A stretch of DNA of 42,292 bases from an uncultured Erysipelotrichaceae bacterium (lineage in GTDB: Bacteria > Bacillota_I > Bacilli_A > RF39 > UBA660), in NCBI GenBank assembly GCA_902798815.1, contig CADBYH010000013.1, positions 1 through 42,292 of the forward strand, in the 5' to 3' direction. This document shows, one piece after another, positions 24,067-32,710 of this stretch. The notes below the pieces were generated by a model that ran no database searches, was not told the origin of the DNA, and was given only the letters and a program-made list of their open reading frames with translations. How positions within the stretch are numbered: the stretch's first letter is position 1; each line of letters opens with the position of its first letter. Made by a program: the position numbers and the translations under genes.

Positions 24067-24960
24067 ATGAAGATAGATGTAATTAATGCTTTATGTGACT
24101 TGGGTGTGGATGTAGATGGTGCATCTCTTGGACCAAAGAAATTAAAAGAAAAGATAATTAATAATGAATATATAAATAATATTATAGATGTATTTTGTGA
24201 TTGTAGTAATAAAGATCATAATCCGGATAATTTAGAAAAGAATTATGATAGATTAATTGAATATACTACTACATTGTATAATACCTTAATTAATAGTAAA
24301 AATAATGGTAATTTTTCTATTACTATTGGTGGAGATCATAGTATTGCAGTTTCTTCTGCGTTAGCTTCAATAAAAAAGGAAGATAATCTTGGTATTATTT
24401 GGATTGATGCTCATGCTGATTATAATACTTTTGAAACAACAATTACTGGTAATTTACATGGATTACCTTTAGCAACTATTGATGGTTTAAATAATAGATT
24501 ATCTTTATTCCATGATGGTAATTATTATGATCCTAAAAAAACTGTTATTGTTGGATATAGATCAGAAGAAGTTAATAAAGAAGAAGAAATTAATAATTTA
24601 AAGGATGCTGGTGTTACTTTTTTTACTACAGAGGAATTAAATACTATTGGAATTGAAAATGTTATTTCTAAAGCATTTAAGATTGCTAGTAATAATGGTA
24701 ATAATAAAGTACATGTTAGTTATGATTTAGATTTTATAGATCCTAATGTTGCTCCTGGCGTTAGTATTCCTGAAGTTAATGGACCTACAAAAGAACAAGC
24801 GATTAGTGTATGTAAAAATGTTTTAAAATATATAAATAATATATCTTCATTTGATATTGTTGAATTTAATCCTCTTAATGATATCGATGATAAGACTTTA
24901 AATATTGCTTTGGAGATATTTAATTTAGTAATAGAAAGTATAAAAACTATTCAAAATTAA
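24067..24960 (+). CDS. Arginase/agmatinase-family ureohydrolase, probably arginase
   Basis: 297 aa. Metal motifs IGGDHSIA (about 87-94), IDAHADYNT (about 113-121) and SYDLDFIDPNVAPG (about 218-231) give the binuclear manganese site; NLHGLPLA follows the second motif as in arginases. The reaction would be arginine to ornithine plus urea in the cytoplasm, but formiminoglutamase-like relatives cannot be ruled out. GGAGG site 7 nt before the ATG. Divergent from murE. Terminator shared with the next, convergent gene. Confidence 0.87.
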   Translation: MKIDVINALCDLGVDVDGASLGPKKLKEKIINNEYINNIIDVFCDCSNKDHNPDNLEKNYDRLIEYTTTLYNTLINSKNNGNFSITIGGDHSIAVSSALASIKKEDNLGIIWIDAHADYNTFETTITGNLHGLPLATIDGLNNRLSLFHDGNYYDPKKTVIVGYRSEEVNKEEEINNLKDAGVTFFTTEELNTIGIENVISKAFKIASNNGNNKVHVSYDLDFIDPNVAPGVSIPEVNGPTKEQAISVCKNVLKYINNISSFDIVEFNPLNDIDDKTLNIALEIFNLVIESIKTIQN

Positions 24961-24971
24961 TTGAATAGTTT
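24944..24971. terminator. Bidirectional terminator between arginase and GNAT
   Basis: 11-bp stem AAACTATTCAA / TTGAATAGTTT with 6-nt loop across the arginase stop, followed by T residues on the plus strand and ending 3 nt before the converging GNAT stop. Confidence 0.8.
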
Positions 24972-24973
24972 TT

Positions 24974-25465
24974 TTATTTAATAAACGCTGTCATAGGACC
25001 ACGTTCATTTTCATATTTATTGGTGACTTTGTATCCATCTTTTAATATATTCTTTATTGAATATATGTTATCTGAATGGGCTTTTGTAAACATATGTCTT
25101 TTTCCTATTGATTTTGCATAATCATTTATTACTTTTTGCATCTGTGTTTGAAGACCGTTTCCTACATATTCTTTTCTAACCATTATTGGTCCTAAACTTC
25201 CTGTTTCTGATTCATCATATTGAATATTATGTTTTCTTAGAGTTTTGTTTTTTACTGGAATATAAAATACTGAACAAACAGGTGTTTCATTGTCATAATA
25301 CATCCATATTTTACCACCTATTTTTAGTAAATCTTCTATTTCTTCTTTAGTAAATGTTCCTAACCATTCAGGATGATCTATATTATTTCGTACATAATTA
25401 TATAAAGATAGATATTCATCTAAATTAATATTATTGCTTATTTCTTTCAAATCATTTAGTTTCAT
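24974..25465 (-). CDS. GNAT-family N-acetyltransferase
   Basis: 163 aa. The acetyl-CoA binding region is LGPIMVRKEYVGNGLQTQM (about 92-110), where Q/R-x-x-G-x-G/A is replaced by YVGNGLQ. A helix-rich N-terminus and KAHSDNIYSIKNILKDGYKVTNKYEN near the end are typical of the fold. Acceptor unknown. Confidence 0.82.
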   Translation of the reverse strand: MKLNDLKEISNNINLDEYLSLYNYVRNNIDHPEWLGTFTKEEIEDLLKIGGKIWMYYDNETPVCSVFYIPVKNKTLRKHNIQYDESETGSLGPIMVRKEYVGNGLQTQMQKVINDYAKSIGKRHMFTKAHSDNIYSIKNILKDGYKVTNKYENERGPMTAFIK

Positions 25466-25494
25466 AATATGCTCCTTTATGTATTATTATTTCA

Positions 25495-26286
25495 TTATAT
25501 AAGTTCTTTTTTAGTGTATCTAATATAAGATGTGATTACAAATATACATGTTATTAAAATACTTATAGTTATACATATTGGATTTAATTTAACATTAGTT
25601 ATTATATTTCTTGTATCAGCAAGAGTATAGATACTAAAGTATTTTAAAAATTCTACTTTATCCGATAGTTCTGATAAGACATTTATTATATAGAATATAA
25701 ATACTAAACCTAGACTAATACCAATTGTTTTTCTTGTTTTATGAAGAAACATTGAAATAAATAAGTTTATTGAGAATAATGGTAGTGCTATAAATAATGG
25801 AGTTATGCTTAATAGAATAAATTCTTTTTGATTAAATTCACCACTTATTAAAAATGCAATATAATTAAATATTCCGAATATTAATAACATTAATATAATA
25901 TATGTAATGCTTACAAGTATTTTATTAGATAGAATTGTTTTTCTTTTTATTGGAAGAGATGATAAATATTCAATTGTTTTATCATTTTCTTCTTTTAATA
26001 CTATATTTCCTCCTAACATTGATGCATATATGCCAATTATTAGTAATATAAAGGTAAATCCTTCGCTTTTAAACCATCCGTAAGCTGTTGTGATTGATAC
26101 CATATCCATATTAAATGTTTTTAATACTTCTTCAGGAAAGATTTTCATTAATTCATCCATACTTTTCATAGTTTCATCAGTCACTATATAAGGATAAATC
26201 AAATATACAACTAAAAACATTATCATTAGAATTGATAAATAGATTATAAAACTTTTTAAGTTTACTTTAAATTCTCTTTTTAGCAC
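25495..26286 (-). CDS. ABC-2 type transporter permease
   Basis: 263 aa, six hydrophobic segments with a large extracellular loop after the first (about 38-70). The segment LPIKRKTILSNKIL before the middle membrane helices is typical of BcrB/NatB-like permeases. Starts with GTG behind an AGGTGAT site; no ATG is near. Eight nt after its ATPase gene, so it forms an exporter with it. Confidence 0.85.
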   Translation of the reverse strand: MLKREFKVNLKSFIIYLSILMIMFLVVYLIYPYIVTDETMKSMDELMKIFPEEVLKTFNMDMVSITTAYGWFKSEGFTFILLIIGIYASMLGGNIVLKEENDKTIEYLSSLPIKRKTILSNKILVSITYIILMLLIFGIFNYIAFLISGEFNQKEFILLSITPLFIALPLFSINLFISMFLHKTRKTIGISLGLVFIFYIINVLSELSDKVEFLKYFSIYTLADTRNIITNVKLNPICITISILITCIFVITSYIRYTKKELI

Positions 26287-26294
26287 CTTATCAC

Positions 26295-27170
26295 CTACTT
26301 ATAATAATTTATAAATAGATCTTCTAGAGATATTTCATTTATTAATAGTTGATCTATTTTATATTTTGTTAATTTTTTTAATAATTCATTTGGCATAATA
26401 TTATTTATAAATGTTACTTTGTTATTTTCTTCTTTTACTATTTTTAAATTCAATTCTTTTTTAATTTTTTCTATATCTTTTGATTTTATTACTAAATATG
26501 TATAATGATTTTTATTAATGTTTTCGGTTAAATCTTCTTTTATTATTATTCCATCTTTAATAAAACCGATTTTATCGCATATATTTGATACTTCGCTTAG
26601 AATATGTGATGAATAAAGAATAGTAGTTCCTTTTTTCTTTTCTTCTAGTAAAATATTATGAAATGTATTTTGCATGATAGGATCTAATCCAGAAGTTGCT
26701 TCATCTAGAATTAATAATTCTGGTTCATGCATAAGTGCTAAAACTATTCCTACTTTTTTTAGATTACCGAGTGATAGATCTTCTATCTTTTTTGTTTCAT
26801 CAATTTTTAGTTTCTTTACTAACTCTTTTCTTCTTTTTGTTAAATCTTTTTTATAAAATGTTTCATGATAATCAAATAATTGTTTTATTGTCATATCATC
26901 ATATAAATTTATTTCACTTGGTAAGTATCCTATTTTTGATTTAGTTTCCAAATCATTATAATTTATTTCTTTGCCTTCAAATAAAATGTCTCCTTCAGTT
27001 TTATTGATTAGCCCAATTATTGTTCTTAAAGTAGTTGATTTTCCTGCACCATTTGGTCCAATAAAACCATATATATCTCCCTTTGATATTTTTAATGAGA
27101 CATCCTCTACTCCTTTTGCTCTACCATAATATTTTTTTAAATGTTTTATTTCTAAGATATATTCTTCCAT
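26295..27170 (-). CDS. ABC transporter ATP-binding protein
   Basis: 291 aa. Walker A GPNGAGKST (about 38-46), signature in the unusual form LSLGNLKK (about 137-144, instead of LSGGQ), Walker B LLILDEATSGLDP (about 157-169), switch histidine in SSHILSEV (about 196). A C-terminal extension of some 75 residues follows the ATPase, as in BcrA/drug exporter types. Partner of the following permease. Confidence 0.9.
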   Translation of the reverse strand: MEEYILEIKHLKKYYGRAKGVEDVSLKISKGDIYGFIGPNGAGKSTTLRTIIGLINKTEGDILFEGKEINYNDLETKSKIGYLPSEINLYDDMTIKQLFDYHETFYKKDLTKRRKELVKKLKIDETKKIEDLSLGNLKKVGIVLALMHEPELLILDEATSGLDPIMQNTFHNILLEEKKKGTTILYSSHILSEVSNICDKIGFIKDGIIIKEDLTENINKNHYTYLVIKSKDIEKIKKELNLKIVKEENNKVTFINNIMPNELLKKLTKYKIDQLLINEISLEDLFINYYK

Positions 27171-27189
27171 ATTTTCACCTTTAATATAT

Positions 27190-27612
27190 TTATTTTTTTG
27201 TTATATATACTGCTATATCATAGTTTTTTGTTAAATTTGCTACACTAAAGTTGTATTTAGGATTATTGTCTTTTGTACTATATTCACTATTACCTAATTG
27301 ATATTTTCCTTTGTATTTTTTACCATCTACGCATATTGTATATGGTATTTCTATTGAAAAGCTTACTGTTGTTAATCCTTCTTTTTCAGGTATTTCCCAT
27401 TTTACTTTTTTTGTAATTATTACATAGTCATTTGTATGCTTTATTTTTACTTTTTTTAGTTGTTCAATATATTGTTCTTTATTTAGTCTTATTTCCTTTA
27501 CTGGTTTATAATTTGTTTTTTCATTATCATTATTCTTTTTTACTATTCCAAGTGTTACTATGATTAGTACTATTATTAATAATATTGATCCAATAATATA
27601 TATTTTTTTCAT
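27190..27612 (-). CDS. Signal-anchored small extracellular protein
   Basis: 140 aa. One N-terminal hydrophobic segment (about 4-24), no lipobox. The rest is beta-rich (TNDYVIITKKVKWEIPEKEG...TVSFSIEIPYTICVDGKKYKGKYQLGN). GGAAGGAT site before the ATG. It sits between the PNPOx-like gene and the ABC exporter; perhaps an accessory to the exporter, but this is only positional. Confidence 0.72.
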   Translation of the reverse strand: MKKIYIIGSILLIIVLIIVTLGIVKKNNDNEKTNYKPVKEIRLNKEQYIEQLKKVKIKHTNDYVIITKKVKWEIPEKEGLTTVSFSIEIPYTICVDGKKYKGKYQLGNSEYSTKDNNPKYNFSVANLTKNYDIAVYITKK

Positions 27613-27628
27613 ATTAATAATCCTTCCA

Positions 27629-28021
27629 TTAAAATTTTATTACTTTTGGAGGTTCTGTAAATGATGATATTGTTGCCTCTCCAGTTTCAAAGTATAAAAC
27701 AATAGTGTTATCATCGTTTTCATTATACATTCCCCTTAATTCGGGATTTTTATCTAACATATCTTTTTTTGCTTCTATTCTGTCATCAGCAATTAATTTT
27801 CCTGATACTCTTATCCATTTTCCGTCTTTAAATCCGCATAATTCCACATTATTATTTTTTTCTATTTGTTTATATACATCTTTTTTCTTTCCTGTTTGAA
27901 TATATAAATGATTTTCAAATATTTCTATTGTTCCAAATGGTCTTACTTTTGGTTTATCATTTTCTACTGTTGCGAGATAGTATACTCCACATTCTTTTAA
28001 AAATTTTTGTACTTCTTCCAT
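27629..28021 (-). CDS. Pyridoxamine 5'-phosphate oxidase-like flavin-binding protein
   Basis: 130 aa. YYLATVENDKPKVRPFG (about 14-30), LYIQTGKKKDVYKQI (about 39-53) and WIRVSGKL (about 69-76) are the PNPOx-like split-barrel motifs for FMN or F420-type cofactors. Small members reduce or detoxify unknown substrates. Two bases from the preceding gene's stop. Confidence 0.87.
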   Translation of the reverse strand: MEEVQKFLKECGVYYLATVENDKPKVRPFGTIEIFENHLYIQTGKKKDVYKQIEKNNNVELCGFKDGKWIRVSGKLIADDRIEAKKDMLDKNPELRGMYNENDDNTIVLYFETGEATISSFTEPPKVIKF

Positions 28022-28022
28022 A

Positions 28023-28274
28023 TTAATTCTTTCCTTTCTTATGAGCTGTTATTATTGAATAGTTATAGGAGTTTATTGTTATTATTTCTTTATTTGTTTC
28101 ACAATAATAATTCTTTCCTTTTTTATAAATTATATTGTTTTCATTTACTATTATGTTTTTACAATATTCAATAATATCATTTGTTTTTATCATTAAATTG
28201 TTTTTAATTCTTTCTTTTCCTAATACTGTTGTATGTAATTTATCTATATTTCTTATTAATATATCTTTGTTCAT
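28023..28274 (-). CDS. DUF3781 family protein
   Basis: 83 aa. NIDKLHTTVLGKERIKNNL (about 9-27), then IEYCKNII, IIYKKGKNYYCE and SYNYSIITAHK match DUF3781, a small cytoplasmic family common in gut Firmicutes and often next to GNAT genes, as here. Function unknown. Five nt gap after the GNAT-YoaP gene. Confidence 0.85.
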   Translation of the reverse strand: MNKDILIRNIDKLHTTVLGKERIKNNLMIKTNDIIEYCKNIIVNENNIIYKKGKNYYCETNKEIITINSYNYSIITAHKKGKN

Positions 28275-28278
28275 ACTA

Positions 28279-29031
28279 TTATTTTTCCTTTTTTATAAGT
28301 TTTTCAAAGGCATTGGCATTTAAAATAGTATTTGAGATAAATTTACCTTTATAAAAGTTAGCCCAGTTGTTTAATATACATGGTGCATTTTTTGCTTTTT
28401 CTAAGGAGTCTATTTTTATGAAGTTTAATTTTATATTATTCTTTTTAGCGTATTCGGTTAATTCTTGTACTTCATATTCTACATATGGGCATTCATTACT
28501 ATAATAGATTGTAAAATCTTGATTATCTATTTTCATTGATTTTGCATTTTCATTTATTTTAGGAATTTCTTTATCATCAAATTGTAATGCTAGTAATTCA
28601 TAATCATTTACTGAATCTATTACTTTAAAACCGAAATGTTCAAAGAATTTCTTTTCTCCGATAAAAGGTTTTTTCTTTTTTGTTACTATTGTACATATGC
28701 CACTCATTTTTTTATTTTTTGCATCTTCTATTGCATATTCTAATAGCTCTTTAGCAATACCTTTTCCTTTAAAACTTCCTGCTACCCATAGGCAGTATAT
28801 ATACATATAATTATTACCATTTATTGGTGCCCATGATGTTTCTATTGGTTCATATTCAATAAATATTTTACCTCTAGCATTTAATTTTCTAAATACATGT
28901 TCATCTTTTAATTTTGATTTAATCCATTCTTTCTTTTTATCTACTCCTACTTGATGTTTAGGGTCACCTATTGCACAACAAATATGCTCTTCATCTATAT
29001 TTTCTTTTGTTAAGTTAATATATTCATTCAT
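28279..29031 (-). CDS. GNAT acetyltransferase with C-terminal YoaP thioredoxin-like domain
   Basis: 250 aa from the ATG at 29031; an earlier ATG at 29049 precedes the GAAGGAG site. N-terminal GNAT core with IYCLWVAGSFKGKGIAKELLEYAIEDAKNK (about 86-115). The C-terminal part (about 165-245, NQDFTIYYSNECPYVEYEVQELTEYAK) is the YoaP-like thioredoxin-type domain. The overlap with the previous GNAT is 8 nt. Acceptor molecule unknown. Confidence 0.87.
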   Translation of the reverse strand: MNEYINLTKENIDEEHICCAIGDPKHQVGVDKKKEWIKSKLKDEHVFRKLNARGKIFIEYEPIETSWAPINGNNYMYIYCLWVAGSFKGKGIAKELLEYAIEDAKNKKMSGICTIVTKKKKPFIGEKKFFEHFGFKVIDSVNDYELLALQFDDKEIPKINENAKSMKIDNQDFTIYYSNECPYVEYEVQELTEYAKKNNIKLNFIKIDSLEKAKNAPCILNNWANFYKGKFISNTILNANAFEKLIKKEK

Positions 29032-29518
29032 TATAATTTTCTCCTTCATTGCTAAATATAAATATATCGTTATTATTATCTGTTTTTATTTCATAATTAT
29101 TGTTTGTATATTCTTCAATAGTCTTTTTCCAGAACTTATAGGCAATTGGATTATTTTCCATGGGTTCAATTTCCCATATACCTTTAAACTTATTAAAAAT
29201 ATCATAAGCTACTTTTTTTCCAATATGATTACGTCTATATTTAGGCATTATTAGAAATTCTGCTATACATTTGCCTTTGTTATTATATTTTAAATATTCA
29301 TTTACAAGAACCATTCCAAGATAATCATTTCCATTCTTTATAAAATATGCATTTCTTTTTTTATCAGAAAAATATGCATCAAACCATTTATATTCAAAGA
29401 TACATTCTTCGTTTATTTCATTATTTACATATTGTGATCCGTCATATAAAGCATATTGGAGTAATCTATATAATTTATCTTTGTCTTTGTTTTCTACTTC
29501 TATTATTTCATATTTCAT
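29024..29518 (-). CDS. GNAT-family N-acetyltransferase
   Basis: 164 aa. CIAEFLIMPKYRRNHIGKKVAYDIFNKFKGIWEI (about 87-120) contains the CoA-binding RRNHIGK loop, and NPIAYKFWKKTIEEYT is the typical final helix. Overlaps purN by 4 nt (ATGA) and the YoaP-type gene by 8 nt, so all three are translated together. Substrate unknown. Confidence 0.88.
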   Translation of the reverse strand: MKYEIIEVENKDKDKLYRLLQYALYDGSQYVNNEINEECIFEYKWFDAYFSDKKRNAYFIKNGNDYLGMVLVNEYLKYNNKGKCIAEFLIMPKYRRNHIGKKVAYDIFNKFKGIWEIEPMENNPIAYKFWKKTIEEYTNNNYEIKTDNNNDIFIFSNEGENYNE

Positions 29519-30120
29519 CTTACTTTTCCTTTTGGTTTCTTTAAATTTTCTACTATTTCTGATAAAGTTTCTACAATAAAAATATGTTCTTTTTCTAATA
29601 CTCTTGCTGCTAATTTTTCTGGTGTATCTTCTGGTTTTACAGGAACTGTTGTTTGCTTTATTATTTGACCATTATCATAGTTTTCATCTACTTTGTGTAT
29701 TGTTATACCTGTTTCTTTTTCTTTTGCTTCTATAACAGCTTTATGAACGTTTATTCCATACATTCCTTTTCCACCATATTTAGGTAATAATGCTGGATGA
29801 ATATTAAAAATTTTATTTTTATATTCTTTAATTATTTTTTCTGGCATTTTCTTTAAATAGCCTGCTAGAAAGATTATGTCAATTTTTGATTTGTTTAATA
29901 CTTCTAATGTTTTGTTTACTAATTCTTCTTCATCTGGATAATTCTTATTACTTATATAATAATTTTCTATTTGTTCTTTTTTTGCTCTTCTTAGTGCTCC
30001 TGAGTCTTCATTGTTACTTATAACTAGTGTTACTTCAGCATCAATTAAACCATTCTTACAACCATCTATTATTGCTTGTAAATCTGTACCTTCATGTGAT
30101 GCAAAAACAGCTATTTTCAT
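29515..30120 (-). CDS. purN: Phosphoribosylglycinamide formyltransferase
   Basis: 201 aa, normal length. MKIAVFASHEGTDLQAII (1-18), IIFLAGYLKKMPEKII, the catalytic NIHPALLPKYGGKGMYG (about 104-120) and GITIHKVDENYDNGQII (about 138-154) are diagnostic; Asn, His and Asp of the active site are present. It uses formyl-tetrahydrofolate in the third step of purine synthesis. No other pur gene is in the window, and here it leads two acetyltransferases. Confidence 0.93.
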   Translation of the reverse strand: MKIAVFASHEGTDLQAIIDGCKNGLIDAEVTLVISNNEDSGALRRAKKEQIENYYISNKNYPDEEELVNKTLEVLNKSKIDIIFLAGYLKKMPEKIIKEYKNKIFNIHPALLPKYGGKGMYGINVHKAVIEAKEKETGITIHKVDENYDNGQIIKQTTVPVKPEDTPEKLAARVLEKEHIFIVETLSEIVENLKKPKGKVR

Positions 30121-30142
30121 ATAATCACTTCCTTACTATTTT

Positions 30143-30151
30143 ATTATATCA
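30143..30151 (-). promoter_or_regulatory. Extended -10 promoter for the purN run
   Basis: TGATATAAT on the minus strand, 22 nt upstream of the purN ATG. Confidence 0.55.
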
Positions 30152-30172
30152 TAAATAATTATAATTGCATTA

Positions 30173-30201
30173 TTTACAATATATATGATGTTATATATAA
30201 T
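30173..30201 (+). promoter_or_regulatory. Promoter of the 205-aa membrane protein
   Basis: TTTACA (30173-30178), 17-nt spacer, TATAAT (30196-30201) on the plus strand, 23 nt before the ATG at 30225. Confidence 0.75.
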
Positions 30202-30224
30202 ATATTATAGTAGGAGTTTTTAAT

Positions 30225-30842
30225 ATGGATGATAAGAAAAGAAAAGAATTTAATGATTATAAGAGAGAATTAGATGAATTATATGAAAAGAATTCTAATT
30301 ATACTTTAAACAACTTTAAGAGGTTTATTCAAAGACTTAGAAATGGTGATGAAGTTAGGGATGTTGAGGATGTTGCTGCAACTGAAGTGAATGAAAAAAA
30401 ACTACAAATATATTTATGTATAGTTATTGGATTAATTGGTTTACTAAATATTAAACTGTATTTTATTTATTTGTTTGGAATAGTTTTTTTCTATGCTGGT
30501 TTCTTTATTGGTATGAATTCTAAAGATGGAGGAATAATTTTCTTGTTTACTCATGGACTTACTGGTTTGTTTTTAATGGTTTTTGCATTACTAAGTAGTT
30601 TTAATAATGGTGATTTTATTCCTATTTTTAATAGTCCTATATTTTCTGATTCACCTACAAATGTTTATATTTATTTAGGAATTGCTGGTGTTCTTACTGT
30701 AATTGCCTTTATATATGTAATTAATTATAATTTATCTAATAAACTAAAAATGTTTAAATACTCTAGTGTTATTCCTTTATGTATGTTTGGAGTTGCTATT
30801 TTAATGACTGCGTTATTTAAAACAGTATTTCATTTAATATAA
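30225..30842 (+). CDS. Multi-pass membrane protein, unknown
   Basis: 205 aa. A charged cytoplasmic N-terminus (about 1-57, helical, KRKEFNDYKRELDELYEK) precedes five hydrophobic segments between residue 60 and 205. No motif recognised. AGTAGGAG site, own promoter and own terminator: single gene divergent from purN. Confidence 0.78.
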   Translation: MDDKKRKEFNDYKRELDELYEKNSNYTLNNFKRFIQRLRNGDEVRDVEDVAATEVNEKKLQIYLCIVIGLIGLLNIKLYFIYLFGIVFFYAGFFIGMNSKDGGIIFLFTHGLTGLFLMVFALLSSFNNGDFIPIFNSPIFSDSPTNVYIYLGIAGVLTVIAFIYVINYNLSNKLKMFKYSSVIPLCMFGVAILMTALFKTVFHLI

Positions 30843-30870
30843 AAATTGGTTATTTTTATAACCAATTTTT
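30841..30870. terminator. Bidirectional terminator
   Basis: Perfect 13-bp stem AAAAATTGGTTAT / ATAACCAATTTTT with a TTTT loop at the convergent ends of the membrane protein (+) and the metal exporter (-). Confidence 0.88.
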
Positions 30871-31707
30871 TTATATAATTATATCTACTAATATTCCAAT
30901 AATTACTCCAATAAAATATATAATTGATAGGATAAGCATATTTTCTTTTATGTTTTTATTCATTTTAAATAATAGTAATATACCAATTCCACTTCCAGTT
31001 AATAATCCAGCTAACATTGTACCTGTAGTTATTAGATTTGATAGATATAATTCTGTAATTATTACACTACCTGCACAATTTGGTATAAGCCCTATTAGAC
31101 TTGAAATAAAATAAGTTAAAATATTATTATTTAATAATAAATTTGATAATGTTTTTTCTCCAACTTTTAATATAATAATATTTATTAGTAAGTTAGCTAT
31201 CAAAATAAATAAACCTATTTTTAATGTGTGTTTTATACTTGATATTATTATTCCATCATGATCACAATGACAATGATCATGATCACATAATTCTTTAATT
31301 GTTTCTTTCTTTTGTTTCTTTTTAAAGATTAAATCTATTATATACCCGATAAATATACCTGTAATTGCCTTAAAACAGATAATTTTAAGTAATAATAATA
31401 TATTTGTGTGTTCACTTATCATTATTGGTAGCATCTCATCACTAGTTGATAAAAATACTGCTATTAATGTGCCTAAAGAGATTACTCTTACAGAAAATAA
31501 ATTTGCTACCATAGAACTAAATCCACATTGAGGTAAAGCTCCTAGTATTCCTCCTATTAATGGACCATATTTTTTCTCTTTTGATAATAATTTTTGATTT
31601 TTTTTAGTTAATTTATGTTCCATTATTTCTAGAATAATAAATGTTATAAATAAATATGGTAATACTTTTAATGTATCAAGTATTCCTTCCAATATACAAT
31701 CTAGCAT
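30871..31707 (-). CDS. 10-TM heavy-metal exporter-like permease (ArsP_2 / putative Mn transporter type)
   Basis: 278 aa from the ATG at 31707, which has an AGGAGG site; an upstream in-frame ATG at 31746 lies within the regulator gene. Two homologous membrane halves, each with a conserved cysteine motif: GGILGALPQCGFSS (first half) and LIGLIPNCAGSV (second half). They are separated by a His/Cys-rich cytoplasmic loop LCDHDHCHCDHDG that should bind metal. Encoded right after a Fur-family regulator, so it is likely a metal-controlled transporter. The metal is not defined. Confidence 0.85.
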   Translation of the reverse strand: MLDCILEGILDTLKVLPYLFITFIILEIMEHKLTKKNQKLLSKEKKYGPLIGGILGALPQCGFSSMVANLFSVRVISLGTLIAVFLSTSDEMLPIMISEHTNILLLLKIICFKAITGIFIGYIIDLIFKKKQKKETIKELCDHDHCHCDHDGIIISSIKHTLKIGLFILIANLLINIIILKVGEKTLSNLLLNNNILTYFISSLIGLIPNCAGSVIITELYLSNLITTGTMLAGLLTGSGIGILLLFKMNKNIKENMLILSIIYFIGVIIGILVDIII

Positions 31708-31717
31708 TCTATTCCTC

Positions 31718-32119
31718 CTAATTATTCTCTTTCTGGCATTTATCACAAATACCTTTTATTATTATATTTTCTTTATTTAATTTAAATTTATGGTTATTGA
31801 TTATATGGTTTGATAATTCATTAATGCAATCACAATCAATATGAAATATATCTTTACATTTATCGCATTTTAAATAGAAATGATTTTTTTGATCACATTT
31901 TTCTAAATATTGATAATATGTTGTATTATCATCTGATATAAATTTATTTAATTGCTTTTCTTCTACAAGTTTATCGACTAATCTATAGATTGTAGTTAGA
32001 CCTGTTTTAGTATTTATTTCATTATAAATATCTTTTACAGTAAAAGCATGCTTTTGCTTTTTTATAGTATTTAAAATTATTTCTTTTTGTTTAGTATTAT
32101 ATGTTTCATTTCTAGACAT
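31718..32119 (-). CDS. Fur-family metalloregulator (Zur/Fur type)
   Basis: 133 aa. Winged helix with TVKDIYNEINTKTGLTTIYRLVDKLVEE (about 27-54), then HFYLKCDKCKDIFHIDCDC (about 80-98) and GICDKCQ (about 123-129): two CxxC pairs for the structural zinc and further His/Cys for the sensor site. It probably represses itself and the exporter through the perfect TGAAAAT-G-ATTTTCA site in its promoter. Sub-type (Zur, Fur, PerR, Mur) not resolved by eye. Confidence 0.9.
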   Translation of the reverse strand: MSRNETYNTKQKEIILNTIKKQKHAFTVKDIYNEINTKTGLTTIYRLVDKLVEEKQLNKFISDDNTTYYQYLEKCDQKNHFYLKCDKCKDIFHIDCDCINELSNHIINNHKFKLNKENIIIKGICDKCQKENN

Positions 32120-32137
32120 AATAATCCCTTCTTAATT

Positions 32138-32152
32138 TGAAAATGATTTTCA
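32138..32152 (-). promoter_or_regulatory. Fur-type operator, perfect 7-1-7 palindrome
   Basis: TGAAAAT G ATTTTCA, 15 bp, placed at the expected transcription start, 19 nt upstream of the regulator ATG and just downstream of its -10 box. Spacing matches the 7-1-7 Fur/Zur/PerR site type. Confidence 0.82.
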
Positions 32153-32159
32153 TTTTATA

Positions 32160-32188
32160 ATTATAATTGCTTTTTTATATTATTGCAA
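32160..32188 (-). promoter_or_regulatory. Promoter of the Fur-family/metal exporter operon
   Basis: TTGCAA (32183-32188), 17-nt spacer, TATAAT (32160-32165) on the minus strand. Confidence 0.78.
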
Positions 32189-32191
32189 TAA

Positions 32192-32213
32192 AAAAGTCAT
32201 TATTATGACTTTT
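32192..32213 (-). terminator. Terminator of the ABC/membrane protein run
   Basis: 9-bp stem AAAAGTCAT / ATGACTTTT with 4-nt loop, overlapping the stop at 32212 and followed on the minus strand by TTTTTT. Confidence 0.78.
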
Positions 32214-32697
32214 ATAAAATATAAGTAATTATTAAACCTGTTATAGAACATATTATAAGAGCTAGTATTTCACCTATTAAGAATCCTTTTATATGAAACC
32301 AATAATTGTGGTATTCTTTTACCATATCTTCTGTGCCTTTAAATATAAATCTTTTATCATGGCAAAACCAGATTATATCTAATATAATTAGATCATATAG
32401 ATTTACTATAGTCCAAAGAATAAATCCATATATAAATGCTTCTTTAAATGTTGTGTATCCATTTATATATCTTAGTATTAAAGATAGTATTATTACAAAT
32501 ATAATTGAAGCAGTAATTTTAGCGCTAAATTTATTATTTTCTGTTGGTATTTTATCTTGGTATTCTTTTATACTTTTTACTCTTTTTTGGATTTTAGGAG
32601 GATAATTATAAAGTGTTTTGATTGGTTCTTTTGATATAAAATATATCATAATGGTAAATAAGATACATAGTGTAATACTTTCTATAAATATAATCAT
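32212..32697 (-). CDS. Four-TM membrane protein, unknown
   Basis: 161 aa from the ATG at 32697, which is 7 nt from the AAAGGAG site; the ATG at 32703 is too close. Hydrophobic segments at about 3-21, 62-80, 90-110 and 136-158. Conserved-looking YPPKIQKRVKSIKEYQ (first loop) and WFCHDKRFIFKGTEDM...YHNYWFHIKG (second loop) suggest a defined but unnamed family. It ends the operon of the second ABC exporter (14-nt gap). Confidence 0.75.
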   Translation of the reverse strand: MIIFIESITLCILFTIMIYFISKEPIKTLYNYPPKIQKRVKSIKEYQDKIPTENNKFSAKITASIIFVIILSLILRYINGYTTFKEAFIYGFILWTIVNLYDLIILDIIWFCHDKRFIFKGTEDMVKEYHNYWFHIKGFLIGEILALIICSITGLIITYIL

Positions 32698-32710
32698 AAA
32701 CATACTCCTT

